From the NCBI RefSeq assembly GCF_000938305.1, contig NZ_JYMT01000019.1, positions 1 through 64,000 of the forward strand: a stretch of DNA of 64,000 nucleotides. Direction: 5' to 3'. The notes below the pieces were generated by a model. The model saw only the letters and a list, made by a program, of their open reading frames with translations. It had not been told where the DNA came from and did no database searches. Numbering within the stretch: position 1 is the stretch's first letter; every line of letters starts with the position of its first letter. This DNA comes from Bradyrhizobium sp. LTSP885. Its GTDB lineage: Bacteria > Pseudomonadota > Alphaproteobacteria > Rhizobiales > Xanthobacteraceae. A program made the translations under genes and the position numbers. Below are positions 54,545 through 63,552 of this stretch, in pieces.

Positions 54545-54568
54545 CCGGGAGCAGGGTGCCGCTCCCGG
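54545..54568. terminator. Hairpin between convergent hxlR-type and porin genes
   Basis: CCGGGAGC (54545-54552) pairs perfectly with GCTCCCGG (54561-54568) around AGGGTGCC. CCTTATTAT follows on the + side. It lies in the 75-base gap between converging genes and may act in both directions. Confidence 0.55.
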
Positions 54569-54595
54569 CCTTATTATGACTGGCCACCGGCCGCG

Positions 54596-56206
54596 TCAGA
54601 ACGCGACCTGGGTCCGCATCGCCACCGCGTCGAACCTGGAGCCAGTATCCGCGGTCGAGATCGACGATGCCTGCTTGGAGATGTCGCCATGCAGATAGTT
54701 CAACATGAAGCGGACGTTGCCGTTGACGTACCAGTTCAGCGCGGCGGTGTAGATGGTCTGCCGTCCGCCCGCGATACCGGCCGCCGTGGCGAGCTGATCG
54801 TTGAGGTTCATCTGGCTCACGCGTCCGGCGATTTCCCAGGCGCCCCAGCCGCCGCCGGCCAGCGAGAACGGATCCGCCGGCTTGATGCCGCTGTAGGAGG
54901 CCGTCGCCGGATTGTAGGCGTGCGTCTCGCCGGTCAGCACGTAGCCGACCTGCGCATAACCGCCGTCGAATTTCAGGCTCGACGCGCCGAACGGCGGCAG
55001 GCCGGTATTCGCAGTGCGGTCGACATTGAACCAATAGTACTCGCCCTGCGCGATGAACGAGCCATAGGTCGCCGCCGCTTCAACGCCGTAGACCTGCGCC
55101 CCCGAGACGTTGGCGATCGCACCCGTCGAAATCAGCGTCGTCGGATCGATGCGTAGCTCGGGCCGGTCGCTCAGCGTAAGCGTCTGCGCCTGCGTCACCA
55201 GGTTGCGCGGCGGCTGGATCAACCACTCCGCATCGGCGCCGATATGCACGGAGTAGTTCTTGCCGCTGATCGGGTTGCCGGCGATACGGACGACTCCGCC
55301 ATATTGCTCCGACGTTCCGGGCGGCGAGACGTTGGACGCGGAGTGGATCGCGCCCGTGGTCGGTCCGGTCACATAGCCGCCGGCCCAGAGCTGATCGTTC
55401 CACCAGCGGGTGCCGAAGGCCGCGCGGAAGTCACCGGCTGCGACGTTTTGTGCGATGATGCCAGCCGAGGCACGCTCCATGAACAGAATGTCGTTGGAAC
55501 TGGTGGATTCGTCCATCGTCCAGGCCAGGTCCATGATGCCGCCTTCGATCGCCATCTTGCCGCCGAACGGCTTGAAGCCGGTGTAGCTTAGATAGGCGTT
55601 TTCGACGCCCGATGTCGCGCCGCCGGGAAGGAATCCGACGGCGGTGGCGCCGGCGGCACCGGTGCCGCCGAAGCCGTCGGCCGTGCCGCCGAAATCGTAG
55701 ATCAGCGCATAATTCCAGTCGCCGAAGAACTTGCCGACGACACCGATGCGCGCGCGGCGGAGATTCTCGCCGTCGTCGAGCTTCTGCGGCGACGTCCCGG
55801 CCGTGTCGGGACGATAATTGTAGCCGCCGACATCCCAGTGCACGCGGCTCGTGATTGCGATGCAATTCTGCTCGTCGGCGGTGCAGATCGTCGGCCGGTT
55901 GTTCGGCATCGTCACCACGACCCCGAACGGCGCGACCGGACCCTTGACTGGAAGGGCGGCGTTGGCGTTCGCAACGGTCGCGACCTTTGCGTCCGCTGCC
56001 TTCGCGTGGGCGTTGGCGGTGGCCGCGGTCGCGGCGTTCGCGTTGGTCTGCTGCTGCAGCTTGTCGAGCTTCTGCTCCAGCATGTGCAGCTGCTGCTTGA
56101 GCAGCGCGATCTCCGCGTCACTGCCGGCCGATTCCGAATGAGCCGGCGAGGCGGCCAGAGCCCCTGCCAAGCCTATGACGATTGCACCAACCCTTGTCGC
56201 GCCCAT
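54596..56206 (-). CDS. OprP/OprO-type outer-membrane porin
   Basis: 536 residues. A signal peptide (ATRVGAIVIGLAGALAASPAHS) is followed by a coiled coil (ALLKQQLHMLEQKLDKLQQQ) and an Ala/Thr-rich linker to about residue 90, then a beta-barrel rich in alternating aromatic and glycine residues. Motifs such as RRARIGVVGKFFGDWNYALIYDFG and the terminal Phe (RTQVAF) fit the phosphate-selective porin OprP/OprO family. GGGGAGCATAAC fixes the start. The N-terminal coiled coil probably trimerises in the periplasm. Substrate selectivity is unknown; phosphate is the family prototype only. Confidence 0.88.
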   Translation of the reverse strand: MGATRVGAIVIGLAGALAASPAHSESAGSDAEIALLKQQLHMLEQKLDKLQQQTNANAATAATANAHAKAADAKVATVANANAALPVKGPVAPFGVVVTMPNNRPTICTADEQNCIAITSRVHWDVGGYNYRPDTAGTSPQKLDDGENLRRARIGVVGKFFGDWNYALIYDFGGTADGFGGTGAAGATAVGFLPGGATSGVENAYLSYTGFKPFGGKMAIEGGIMDLAWTMDESTSSNDILFMERASAGIIAQNVAAGDFRAAFGTRWWNDQLWAGGYVTGPTTGAIHSASNVSPPGTSEQYGGVVRIAGNPISGKNYSVHIGADAEWLIQPPRNLVTQAQTLTLSDRPELRIDPTTLISTGAIANVSGAQVYGVEAAATYGSFIAQGEYYWFNVDRTANTGLPPFGASSLKFDGGYAQVGYVLTGETHAYNPATASYSGIKPADPFSLAGGGWGAWEIAGRVSQMNLNDQLATAAGIAGGRQTIYTAALNWYVNGNVRFMLNYLHGDISKQASSISTADTGSRFDAVAMRTQVAF

Positions 56207-56446
56207 GTTATGCTCCCCTGTTGCGTTGGAATTCCCCACTCACTGAAACCTTAGTCGTAGAAGTGCATCGTGACTGACGCACGACAGCGCACGAAGCGAT
56301 GACGGTTCCGCTTGTTGTACACACGCAACAGGCGAGGCCGCGCAGTGAGATGACATCGATCATATAAGCTTGGCGGTGGCCTGCAATCCGTCTGTGACGA
56401 GTTTTGCACCGGGTGGCCGGGGTACGAGATATTGAGCGGGATACCC

Positions 56447-56475
56447 TTCAATTGCCCCATGAAGGGGCCTATATT
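56447..56475 (+). promoter_or_regulatory. Candidate promoter of the DegP-type protease gene
   Basis: TTCAAT (56447-56452) and TATATT (56470-56475) are 17 bases apart, 25 bases upstream of the start codon. CCTATATT also resembles the sigma-32 (RpoH) -10 element CYTATNT, which would fit a heat-shock protease, but the -35 match to CTTG is poor. The 294-base gap also serves the divergent porin gene; no porin promoter was found. Confidence 0.35.
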
Positions 56476-56500
56476 CCGGCGTTTTCCGCGAGAGGTGAGA

Positions 56501-57910
56501 ATGCTGCGATCTGCCCGCTTTGCCGCTATTGCCGTCCTTTGCACGCTGACCTTCTCGGCGAGTCTTTGCCACGCCCAGACGCAGGACCGCCGCGTGCCGT
56601 CCTCGCAGGCGGAACTGCGGCTGTCCTATGCGCCGATTGTGCAGCGGGTGCAGCCGGCGGTGGTCAATGTCTACGCCGCCAAGATGGTGCAGAACCGCAA
56701 TCCGCTGCTGGACGATCCGATCTTCCGCCGCTTCTTCGGCGTGCCGGGACAGCAGCCCGAGCAGATGCAGCGTTCGCTCGGCTCCGGCGTAATGGTCGAT
56801 GCGTCCGGCCTCGTCGTGACGAACAATCACGTGATCGAGGGCGCCGACCAGGTCAAGGTCTCGCTCGCCGACAAGCGCGAATACGAGGCCGAGATCGTGC
56901 TGAAGGACAGCCGCACCGACCTTGCGGTGCTCAGGCTGAAAGACACCAAGGAGAAATTCACGACGCTCGACTTCGCCAATTCCGACGAGCTGTTGGTCGG
57001 CGATGTCGTGCTCGCGATCGGCAATCCGTTCGGCGTCGGCCAGACCGTCACGCACGGCATCATCTCGGCGCTGGCGCGCACCCAGGTCGGGATCACCGAC
57101 TACCAGTTCTTCATCCAGACCGATGCCGCGATCAATCCCGGCAATTCCGGCGGCGCGCTGGTCGACATGACCGGCCGGCTCGCCGGCATCAACACCGCGA
57201 TCTTCTCGCGCTCCGGCGGCTCGCAGGGCATCGGCTTTGCCATCCCTGCCAACATGGTGCGCGTGGTGGTGGCCTCCGCCAAGAGCGGCGGCAAGGCGGT
57301 GAAGCGGCCGTGGCTCGGCGCGCGCCTGCAGGCCGTGACGCCCGAGATCGCCGAGACGCTGGGGCTGAAGCTGCCGAGCGGGGCGCTGGTCGCCAATGTC
57401 GCGCCGAACAGCCCGGCGGCGCGGGCGGGGCTGAAACTCTCCGACCTGATTGTCGCGATCGACGGCCAGGCCATCGATGATCCCAATGCGTTCGATTATC
57501 GCTTTGCGACCCGTCCGCTCGGCGGCAGCGCGCAGATCGACGTGCAGCGCGGCGGCAAGGCCGTGAAGCTCACCGTGGCGCTGGAGACCGCACCCGACAC
57601 CGACCGCGACGAGATCGTGCTGACCGCGCGGTCGCCGTTCCAGGGCGCCAGGGTCGCCAACATCTCGCCTGCGGTGGCCGATGAGCTGCATCTCGATGCC
57701 GGTGCCGAGGGTGTCGTGGTGACCGATCTCGCCGACGACGGTACCGCAGCCAGTGTCGGCTTCCAGAAGGGCGACATCATCCTCGCGGTCAACAATGAGA
57801 AGATCACTCGGACCAGCGACCTCGACAAGGCCTCGAAGACCGGGACGCGGGTCTGGCGCATCACGCTGGTGCGCGGTGGCCAGCAGATCAACGTGACGCT
57901 CGGCGGATGA
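56501..57910 (+). CDS. DegP/DegQ-type periplasmic serine protease (HtrA family)
   Basis: 469 residues. A signal peptide (LRSARFAAIAVLCTLTFSASLCHAQ) is followed by a trypsin-like domain with the triad His110 (TNNHVIEG), Asp140 (RTDLAVL) and Ser216 (GNSGGAL), then two PDZ domains (about 255-340 and 370-460). It degrades or refolds misfolded envelope proteins. A TTG start 23 codons upstream is rejected because AGAGGTGAGA precedes the ATG. rarA begins 20 bases after the stop, so the two may share a transcript. Confidence 0.93.
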   Translation: MLRSARFAAIAVLCTLTFSASLCHAQTQDRRVPSSQAELRLSYAPIVQRVQPAVVNVYAAKMVQNRNPLLDDPIFRRFFGVPGQQPEQMQRSLGSGVMVDASGLVVTNNHVIEGADQVKVSLADKREYEAEIVLKDSRTDLAVLRLKDTKEKFTTLDFANSDELLVGDVVLAIGNPFGVGQTVTHGIISALARTQVGITDYQFFIQTDAAINPGNSGGALVDMTGRLAGINTAIFSRSGGSQGIGFAIPANMVRVVVASAKSGGKAVKRPWLGARLQAVTPEIAETLGLKLPSGALVANVAPNSPAARAGLKLSDLIVAIDGQAIDDPNAFDYRFATRPLGGSAQIDVQRGGKAVKLTVALETAPDTDRDEIVLTARSPFQGARVANISPAVADELHLDAGAEGVVVTDLADDGTAASVGFQKGDIILAVNNEKITRTSDLDKASKTGTRVWRITLVRGGQQINVTLGG

Positions 57911-57929
57911 GCCCCAAAGTGAGCCGCAA

Positions 57930-59264
57930 GTGAGCCCAAAGCAACCGCGCGACGCTGCCAATTTGTTCGCCGCGGCGGGGATGGAGCAGGACGCTCCGCG
58001 ACCGCTGCCGGACCGGCTGCGCCCGCGATCGCTCGCCGATGTCGTCGGTCAGGACCATATCCTCGGTCCCGACGGCGCGCTGACCCGCATGCTGGAGACA
58101 CGCACGCTGGGCTCGCTGGTGTTCTGGGGACCTCCGGGCACAGGCAAGACCACGGTGGCGCGGCTATTGGCCGATGCCACCGAGCTGCATTTCGAGCAAA
58201 TCTCGGCGGTGTTCTCCGGCGTTGCCGACCTCAAGAAGGTGTTCGACGCTGCGCGCGCCCGCCGCGAGACCGGCAAGGGCACGTTGTTGTTCGTCGACGA
58301 GGTGCATCGCTTCAACCGCGCGCAGCAGGATTCCTTTCTGCCCGTGATGGAAGATGGCACGGTGGTGCTGGTCGGCGCCACCACGGAAAATCCGTCGTTC
58401 GAGCTCAACGCGGCGCTCTTGTCGCGCGCGCGCGTGCTGGTGTTTCACTCGCTCGATTCCTCTGCGATCGAAAAACTGTTCGCCAATGCCGAGAAGATCG
58501 AGGGCAGGGCGCTGCCGCTCGATGCGGAAGCCCGCGCGGTGCTGGTGCGGATGGCCGATGGCGACGGCCGCGCGTCGCTGACCCTGGCGGAGGAGGTCTG
58601 GCGGGCCGCGCGCAAGGACGAGGTGTTCAACGCCGAGCAGTTGCAGGAGATCCTGCAGCGCCGTGCGCCGATCTACGACAAGTCCGCCGACGGTCATTAC
58701 AATCTGATCTCGGCGCTGCACAAGTCGGTGCGCGGCTCGGATCCGGACGCTGCGCTGTATTATCTCGCCCGCATGTTCGATGCCGGCGAGGATCCGCTGT
58801 TCCTGGCGCGGCGCGTGGTGCGGATGGCGGTGGAGGACATCGGGCTTGCCGATCCGCAGGCGCTCGCGGTCTGCAACGCCGCCAAGGACGCCTATGACTT
58901 CCTCGGCTCGCCGGAGGGTGAGCTCGCGATCGCGCAGGCCGTGATCTATCTTGCCACCGCGCCGAAATCGAACGCAGCCTACGCCGCGTTTGGCGCTGCG
59001 ATGCAGGCGGCGAAGCAGAATGGCTCGCTGCTGCCGCCGAAGCACATCCTGAATTCGCCGACCAAATTGATGAAGTCCGAGGGCTACGGCTCGGGCTATC
59101 AATACGACCACGACATGCCCGACGCGTTCTCCGGCCAGGACTACTTCCCGGAGGCGATGGGGCGCCAGACCTTCTACGATCCGCCCGACCGCGGTTTTGA
59201 ACGCGAGATCCGCAAGCGGCTGGACTATTGGGCCAAGCTGCGGGCGCAGCGCGGAAACGGCTGA
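57930..59264 (+). CDS. rarA: Replication-associated recombination protein A (AAA+ ATPase)
   Basis: 444 residues of the RarA/MgsA/WRNIP1 family, a homologue of clamp-loader ATPases that acts at stalled replication forks. Walker A GPPGTGKT (67-74), Walker B LLFVDEVHRF, sensor 1 VLVGATTENPSF and the C-terminal tetramerisation region RRAPIYDKSADGHYN with NGSLLPPKHILNSPTKLMK are diagnostic. The start is GTG at 57930; the frame of the other nearby GTG is closed by an early stop. Ribosome-binding site is poor, consistent with coupling to the protease gene. Confidence 0.95.
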   Translation: MSPKQPRDAANLFAAAGMEQDAPRPLPDRLRPRSLADVVGQDHILGPDGALTRMLETRTLGSLVFWGPPGTGKTTVARLLADATELHFEQISAVFSGVADLKKVFDAARARRETGKGTLLFVDEVHRFNRAQQDSFLPVMEDGTVVLVGATTENPSFELNAALLSRARVLVFHSLDSSAIEKLFANAEKIEGRALPLDAEARAVLVRMADGDGRASLTLAEEVWRAARKDEVFNAEQLQEILQRRAPIYDKSADGHYNLISALHKSVRGSDPDAALYYLARMFDAGEDPLFLARRVVRMAVEDIGLADPQALAVCNAAKDAYDFLGSPEGELAIAQAVIYLATAPKSNAAYAAFGAAMQAAKQNGSLLPPKHILNSPTKLMKSEGYGSGYQYDHDMPDAFSGQDYFPEAMGRQTFYDPPDRGFEREIRKRLDYWAKLRAQRGNG

Positions 59265-59315
59265 CACTTCCCTGAAATAGCCTTATGATATACCGGCAAC
59301 CTCTGGAGGTGCCGC

Positions 59316-59996
59316 GTGGATAATGTCTGGCTGACCGCTGCCATCGTCGGCGTGCCACTTCTCGCCGGTCTTGGTTTGGTCGGGGCATTGGTGCGCAGGA
59401 TCCTCAACAATCCTGACATCCCCAATGGCGTCGCAGCCGTGCTTGGTGTTGCGGCGTTGCTGTGCGTCGCGCCGACCATCCTCAATCTCGCCATCAAGCT
59501 GCCCGGCGGCACCGAAGTCAGCCTGGTCAGGGAACAGCTGCAGACGCAGACCCAGCAGATCAAGGCCGATGTCGGCGAGCAGGGGGCCGACGTCAAGGGA
59601 CAGATCGTGGCATTGCGCCGCCGCGTCGAGGCGCTCGAAAAAACGACCAGGGTTGCCGCGACGCCCGCCGCCGCGCCGGCGGAAACCGACGTCAACAAGA
59701 ACAAGGTCGTCGTCGTCCTCTATGTCGCCGAGCAAAAGGACCTGGCGAAGCAGATGCAGGACTATTTGCTGCAGCAGGGCTATAGCGCCAACGCGGTCTA
59801 TACCGATTTCGCCGAGCTCAGCGATGCCAACCACCTCGCATCAGGCACCGTTGCGTTCGTCTCGGCCGAAAGCAACTCTTCGCTGCGCAACGATGTCGAG
59901 AAGGTGCTGCGCACCAAGTTTCCGCAGGTGCAAACGGCCGTCGACGCCAGTTCGCCGAAGATCACCAGCGGCGCGATCCAGGTACGGTTGTTCTGA
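59316..59996 (+). CDS. Membrane-anchored coiled-coil protein of unknown function
   Basis: 226 residues from a GTG after CTCTGGAGGTGCCGC. Two membrane helices lie near the N-terminus (about 6-27 and 38-60). A heptad-like segment follows (REQLQTQTQQIKADVGEQG through IVALRRRVEALEK), then an Ala/Pro linker and a C-terminal soluble domain of about 95 residues with alternating beta and alpha elements (NKVVVVLYVAEQKDLAKQM). The C-terminal domain recalls a LytR/SPOR-like or ferredoxin-like fold, but I do not recognise a family. Context (rarA upstream, pseudouridine synthase downstream) gives no clue. Confidence 0.78.
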   Translation: MDNVWLTAAIVGVPLLAGLGLVGALVRRILNNPDIPNGVAAVLGVAALLCVAPTILNLAIKLPGGTEVSLVREQLQTQTQQIKADVGEQGADVKGQIVALRRRVEALEKTTRVAATPAAAPAETDVNKNKVVVVLYVAEQKDLAKQMQDYLLQQGYSANAVYTDFAELSDANHLASGTVAFVSAESNSSLRNDVEKVLRTKFPQVQTAVDASSPKITSGAIQVRLF

Positions 59997-60158
59997 GCGC
60001 GCCGCCACGGCCGATCTGGCGCATCCCATTCGAGCGCTCCCCGATTCAAGCCTGTTTAGCCCAGCATCGCCTACTCTGGCGCGGAATTTGTACCGATTCG
60101 CCGTGACGATTCGCGGCATTTGCGCTACCCAACGGCTTAACTTCGGAGTTCCAACCCC

Positions 60159-61358
60159 ATGAGCCGCCGCGTCAAAAGACCTCTCCGCCCAGCGGGCGAT
60201 CGCCCCAAGGGCGCGCGTCCCTATCGCGGCTCGACAGCCGAGCGCGCGTCGGCGCACCGTCCGGGCGGCAAGCCGCCGGTGCCGCGCTTTGCGGCCGCGC
60301 CGCCGCGCGCGGCCAAGCCATTTGTGCCGGAACCTGAGAAAGTCGTCGCCGAGCCGCCGCCGTTGCCGACCAAGGTCCAGACCGTCGTCGTGACGGCGGA
60401 TGAGAACAACATGCGGGTCGATCGCTTTCTCGAGGCGCGTTTCCCCGGCCTGTCGTTTTCCCACATCCAGCGCATCGTTCGCAAAGGCGAGTTGCGCGTC
60501 AACGGCAAGCGCGCCGACAGCAAGGACCGGCTCGAAGAAGGCCAAAGCGTCCGCATTCCGCCGCTGAAGCTCGACACGCCCAAGGTGGCCGGCAGCCTCT
60601 CCGAAGCGGCCAAGAAGACTCTTCAGGACCTCAAGGACATGATCCTGTTCGAAGACGCCGACGTGATGGTGCTGAACAAGCCCGCGGGTCTGGCGGTCCA
60701 GGGCGGCTCCGGCATCACGCGCAATGTCGACGACATGCTGGAGGTGATGCGCGATGCCAAGGGACAGAAGCCTCGGCTGGTGCATCGCCTCGACCGGGAG
60801 ACTTCGGGCTGCCTGGTGATTGCCAAGACGCGCTTTGCCGCGACCGCATTGACCGGCTCGTTCCGGCATCGCTCGGCGCGAAAAATCTACTGGGCGCTGG
60901 TCGCGGGCGTGCCGAAGCCGAAGCAGGGCCGCATCTCGACCTATCTCGCCAAGGAGGAGAGCGAGGACGACACCATCATGCGGATCGCAGCGCATGGCGA
61001 TGAGGGCGCAAGCCACGCCGTGACCTACTATGCGCTGGTCGAGGCGTCGGCAGCGAAGCTCGCCTGGGTGTCGCTCAAACCGGTGACCGGCCGCACCCAC
61101 CAGCTGCGTGCTCACATGGCGCATATCAATCACGCGATCGTGGGCGATCCCAAATACTTCAACAAGGAGAACTGGCAGCTGCCCGGCGGCATGCAAAACC
61201 GGCTGCATCTGCTGGCGCGCCGCATCGTGATTCCGCATCCGCGCGGCGGCGTGATCGATGCGAGCGCACCGCTGCCGCCACATATGCTGCAATCCTGGAA
61301 TCTGCTTGGGCTCGAGGCCGACCGGTTCGATCCGATCGAGAACGCCCCCGAGGAGTGA
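60159..61358 (+). CDS. RluC-type 23S rRNA pseudouridine synthase with N-terminal extension
   Basis: 399 residues. After a basic, proline-rich leader of about 72 residues come an S4 RNA-binding domain (MRVDRFLEARFPGLSFSHIQRIVRKG) split over two segments and the RluA-family catalytic domain with HRLDRETSG (catalytic Asp212), the ARKIYWALV strand and VTGRTHQLRAHM. It isomerises uridines in 23S rRNA; members with an S4 domain are RluC or RluD, and the sequence looks closer to RluC. The ATG used has no strong ribosome-binding site. The leader is disordered and positively charged and probably adds RNA affinity. Confidence 0.92.
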   Translation: MSRRVKRPLRPAGDRPKGARPYRGSTAERASAHRPGGKPPVPRFAAAPPRAAKPFVPEPEKVVAEPPPLPTKVQTVVVTADENNMRVDRFLEARFPGLSFSHIQRIVRKGELRVNGKRADSKDRLEEGQSVRIPPLKLDTPKVAGSLSEAAKKTLQDLKDMILFEDADVMVLNKPAGLAVQGGSGITRNVDDMLEVMRDAKGQKPRLVHRLDRETSGCLVIAKTRFAATALTGSFRHRSARKIYWALVAGVPKPKQGRISTYLAKEESEDDTIMRIAAHGDEGASHAVTYYALVEASAAKLAWVSLKPVTGRTHQLRAHMAHINHAIVGDPKYFNKENWQLPGGMQNRLHLLARRIVIPHPRGGVIDASAPLPPHMLQSWNLLGLEADRFDPIENAPEE

Positions 61359-61484
61359 CCGGCTGCTGCCGGCGCTGAATATACTCCGCACAGAGCAACA
61401 ACGATCAAACGGCGTCGAACGCGGCGGCTATGTTGCCGCGCGCTGGGTCTTGCCAGCGTGCAATCATAATCAATGAGGCTGTCC

Positions 61485-62705
61485 ATGACCGGGACTTGGC
61501 TCCGCACCGCGCTTTTGCTTGGGCTTCTTGGCTCGGCTGCCGTCCCGACGGCCGCTGATGCCGAAACCGTCGTGCTGCGGGGCGGCAGCGTCTACGCTTC
61601 GCCGGACGCTGCGCCGCTCTCCGATGCCGTCGTCGTGATGACCGACGGCGTCATCAGCGCGGTCGGCAAGTCCGGCGACATCCAGCTGCCTTCAGACGCG
61701 CGCGTGATCGATTGCAGCGGCAAGACGATCGTTGCCGGCTTCTGGAACAGCCATGTCCATTTCACGGAAGGCGCGTGGCGGAATGCCGCCACGGCACCGG
61801 CCGCGCCGATGACGGCGCACATGCAGGAGATGCTGACGCAATGGGGCTTCACCACGGTGTGGGATCTCGGTTCGAACCCGGTCGACATCATCCCACTGCG
61901 CAAGCGCATCGCCGCGGGCGAGGTCGCCGGCCCCACCATCTTGCTTGCCGGCAACATGTTCCCCAAGGGCGGTCATCCCGTTTACGTCCCCAGCGAGGTC
62001 AAGCTTCCCGAAGTCGCGACGCCGGAGGAGGCCGCGCAATGGGCGCGCGACTATCTCGCCATGGGCGAGGACGGCATCAAGCTGTTCACCGGCGCGTTCA
62101 TGGGCGACAAGCCGGTCATCAACATGGACCCGGCCATCGCCAAGGCCGCGGTCGATGTGGCGCATGCGCGCGGCAAACCAGTGTTCGCCCATCCGCAGAA
62201 CAAGATCGGCGTAGAGACGGTGATCGCGGCTGACGTCGACATTCTCGCGCACACCGCGCCTTCGCAAGGCGACTATACTCCCGAACAGCTTGCACGCTTC
62301 AAGGCGCAGGGAACGGCATTGATCCCGACGCTGTCGCTGTTTACGACCGTCGTCCTGATCCCCGCAGTCACGGAACGCCTCGTTGCCGCGGGCGTCAACC
62401 AGCTCAAGCAGTTTTCCGAGAACGGCGGTGCGATCCTGTTCGGCACCGACGTCGGATTCATCAATCTCTACGACACCACGCGGGAATATCAGCTGATGCA
62501 TCGCGCGCTGTCGGAGCGCCAGGTGCTGGCGTCGCTGACAACCAACCCCGCCCAGTATTTCAAGACCGCAGGGAAGGGCCGGGTCGAGAAGGGTCTTGAC
62601 GCCGACATCGTGGTGCTCGACGGCGATCCCGTCAGCGACGTCAGGAATCTTGCCAAAGTGAGCACCACGATCCGCGCCGGTCACGTGATCTATCAGAAGC
62701 CGTGA
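61485..62705 (+). CDS. Exported amidohydrolase family protein
   Basis: 406 residues. A signal peptide (WLRTALLLGLLGSAAVPTAADA) is followed by a metal-dependent hydrolase barrel: HxH in NSHVHF, a possible carbamylated Lys in GIKLFTG, His residues in FAHPQN and LAHTAPS, and Asp in LFGTDVGF. The C-terminal KGLDADIVVLDGDP strand is typical of imidazolonepropionase/prolidase-type members. It should act in the periplasm on a cyclic amide or dipeptide-like substrate, not identified. An ATG four codons upstream (61473) is possible, but GAGGCTGTCC supports the chosen start. Confidence 0.88.
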   Translation: MTGTWLRTALLLGLLGSAAVPTAADAETVVLRGGSVYASPDAAPLSDAVVVMTDGVISAVGKSGDIQLPSDARVIDCSGKTIVAGFWNSHVHFTEGAWRNAATAPAAPMTAHMQEMLTQWGFTTVWDLGSNPVDIIPLRKRIAAGEVAGPTILLAGNMFPKGGHPVYVPSEVKLPEVATPEEAAQWARDYLAMGEDGIKLFTGAFMGDKPVINMDPAIAKAAVDVAHARGKPVFAHPQNKIGVETVIAADVDILAHTAPSQGDYTPEQLARFKAQGTALIPTLSLFTTVVLIPAVTERLVAAGVNQLKQFSENGGAILFGTDVGFINLYDTTREYQLMHRALSERQVLASLTTNPAQYFKTAGKGRVEKGLDADIVVLDGDPVSDVRNLAKVSTTIRAGHVIYQKP

Positions 62706-62794
62706 AGGTCAATCCGGGAAGGGGCATATCAGCGCGGCGTTGACGATCGTGCGGTTGGCTTGAACCGTCGCCACAGGGTGACGATATGTAAGCC

Positions 62795-63103
62795 ATGAAA
62801 CGATCGTTGATCCTCAACTGTGCCGTGATCTGCGCCTTGAGCGCCGGCAGCGCATTCGCGCAAACCATCCCGCCCGGCGGCTCGCTGTACAACCCGCCGC
62901 CGCCTGCGCCTCCGCCGCCGCCCCGGATCTATGTGCCGGAAATCCCGAAGATGGATGCGGTGCCGACGCAGCCGAGCGTCCGCTCCGGCCGCAGCTCGTT
63001 CGGCGACCGCGTCAGCAGATGCCTGGACGAGGGCGCCGCCGCCGGACTGAACCAGGCCGACCGTTCCACCTATTCGCGGTCCTGCGCCAATCTCCGGGAC
63101 TAG
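62795..63103 (+). CDS. Small exported proline-rich protein
   Basis: 102 residues with a clear signal peptide ending in SAFAQ. The mature protein begins with a run of Pro (YNPPPPAPPPPPRIYVPE), followed by about 50 residues with two Cys (SRCLDEG and RSCANL) that could form a disulphide. Similar short proteins are common in Bradyrhizobium genomes, without a known role. Confidence 0.78.
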   Translation: MKRSLILNCAVICALSAGSAFAQTIPPGGSLYNPPPPAPPPPPRIYVPEIPKMDAVPTQPSVRSGRSSFGDRVSRCLDEGAAAGLNQADRSTYSRSCANLRD

Positions 63104-63552
63104 GGCATACGCTCATCAAACTTGAGACGCCCGCTTGAGAGACCAAAGCCGACGCAAGCCGGCCATTCCAGCATTCCGCCTTTACCCCGCAGCGCACCCA
63201 CATCTGAAGATAGACACGATCTGAACCTGTCAGTTGGGACGGTGCGTCCGTCGGCACCAGGCGCACGCGGCGTCGCCTTCACGATTGCTTCGTTGCGATC
63301 GTCCGCCTAAGATTTCATCGGCGCTGCATAGAACCGTCGAATTTACGCAAAGGAGGCGCCGCCATCTCTCGGCGTCGCAATATCGCAATTAGGCCAGCCT
63401 CGCCATTCTGGCGATATCTGCGAGGTGTCCGCGCCGGGTGGCCTAAATGTTGCTTTCCATTCTTCAAGCCAGACCCGGTGTTTAAGCCAATGTCCCGGTG
63501 AATCGATCGTAGGCTCCAAGCGAGGCACTCTTACCCCCAAAGAGGAGACCCC
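63104..63552. other. Gene-free region before the binding-protein gene
   Basis: About 450 bases with no convincing gene on either strand, no tRNA and no long repeat. It should contain the promoter of the downstream binding-protein gene. No well-spaced consensus hexamers were found. Small open frames here lack ribosome-binding sites. Confidence 0.45.
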
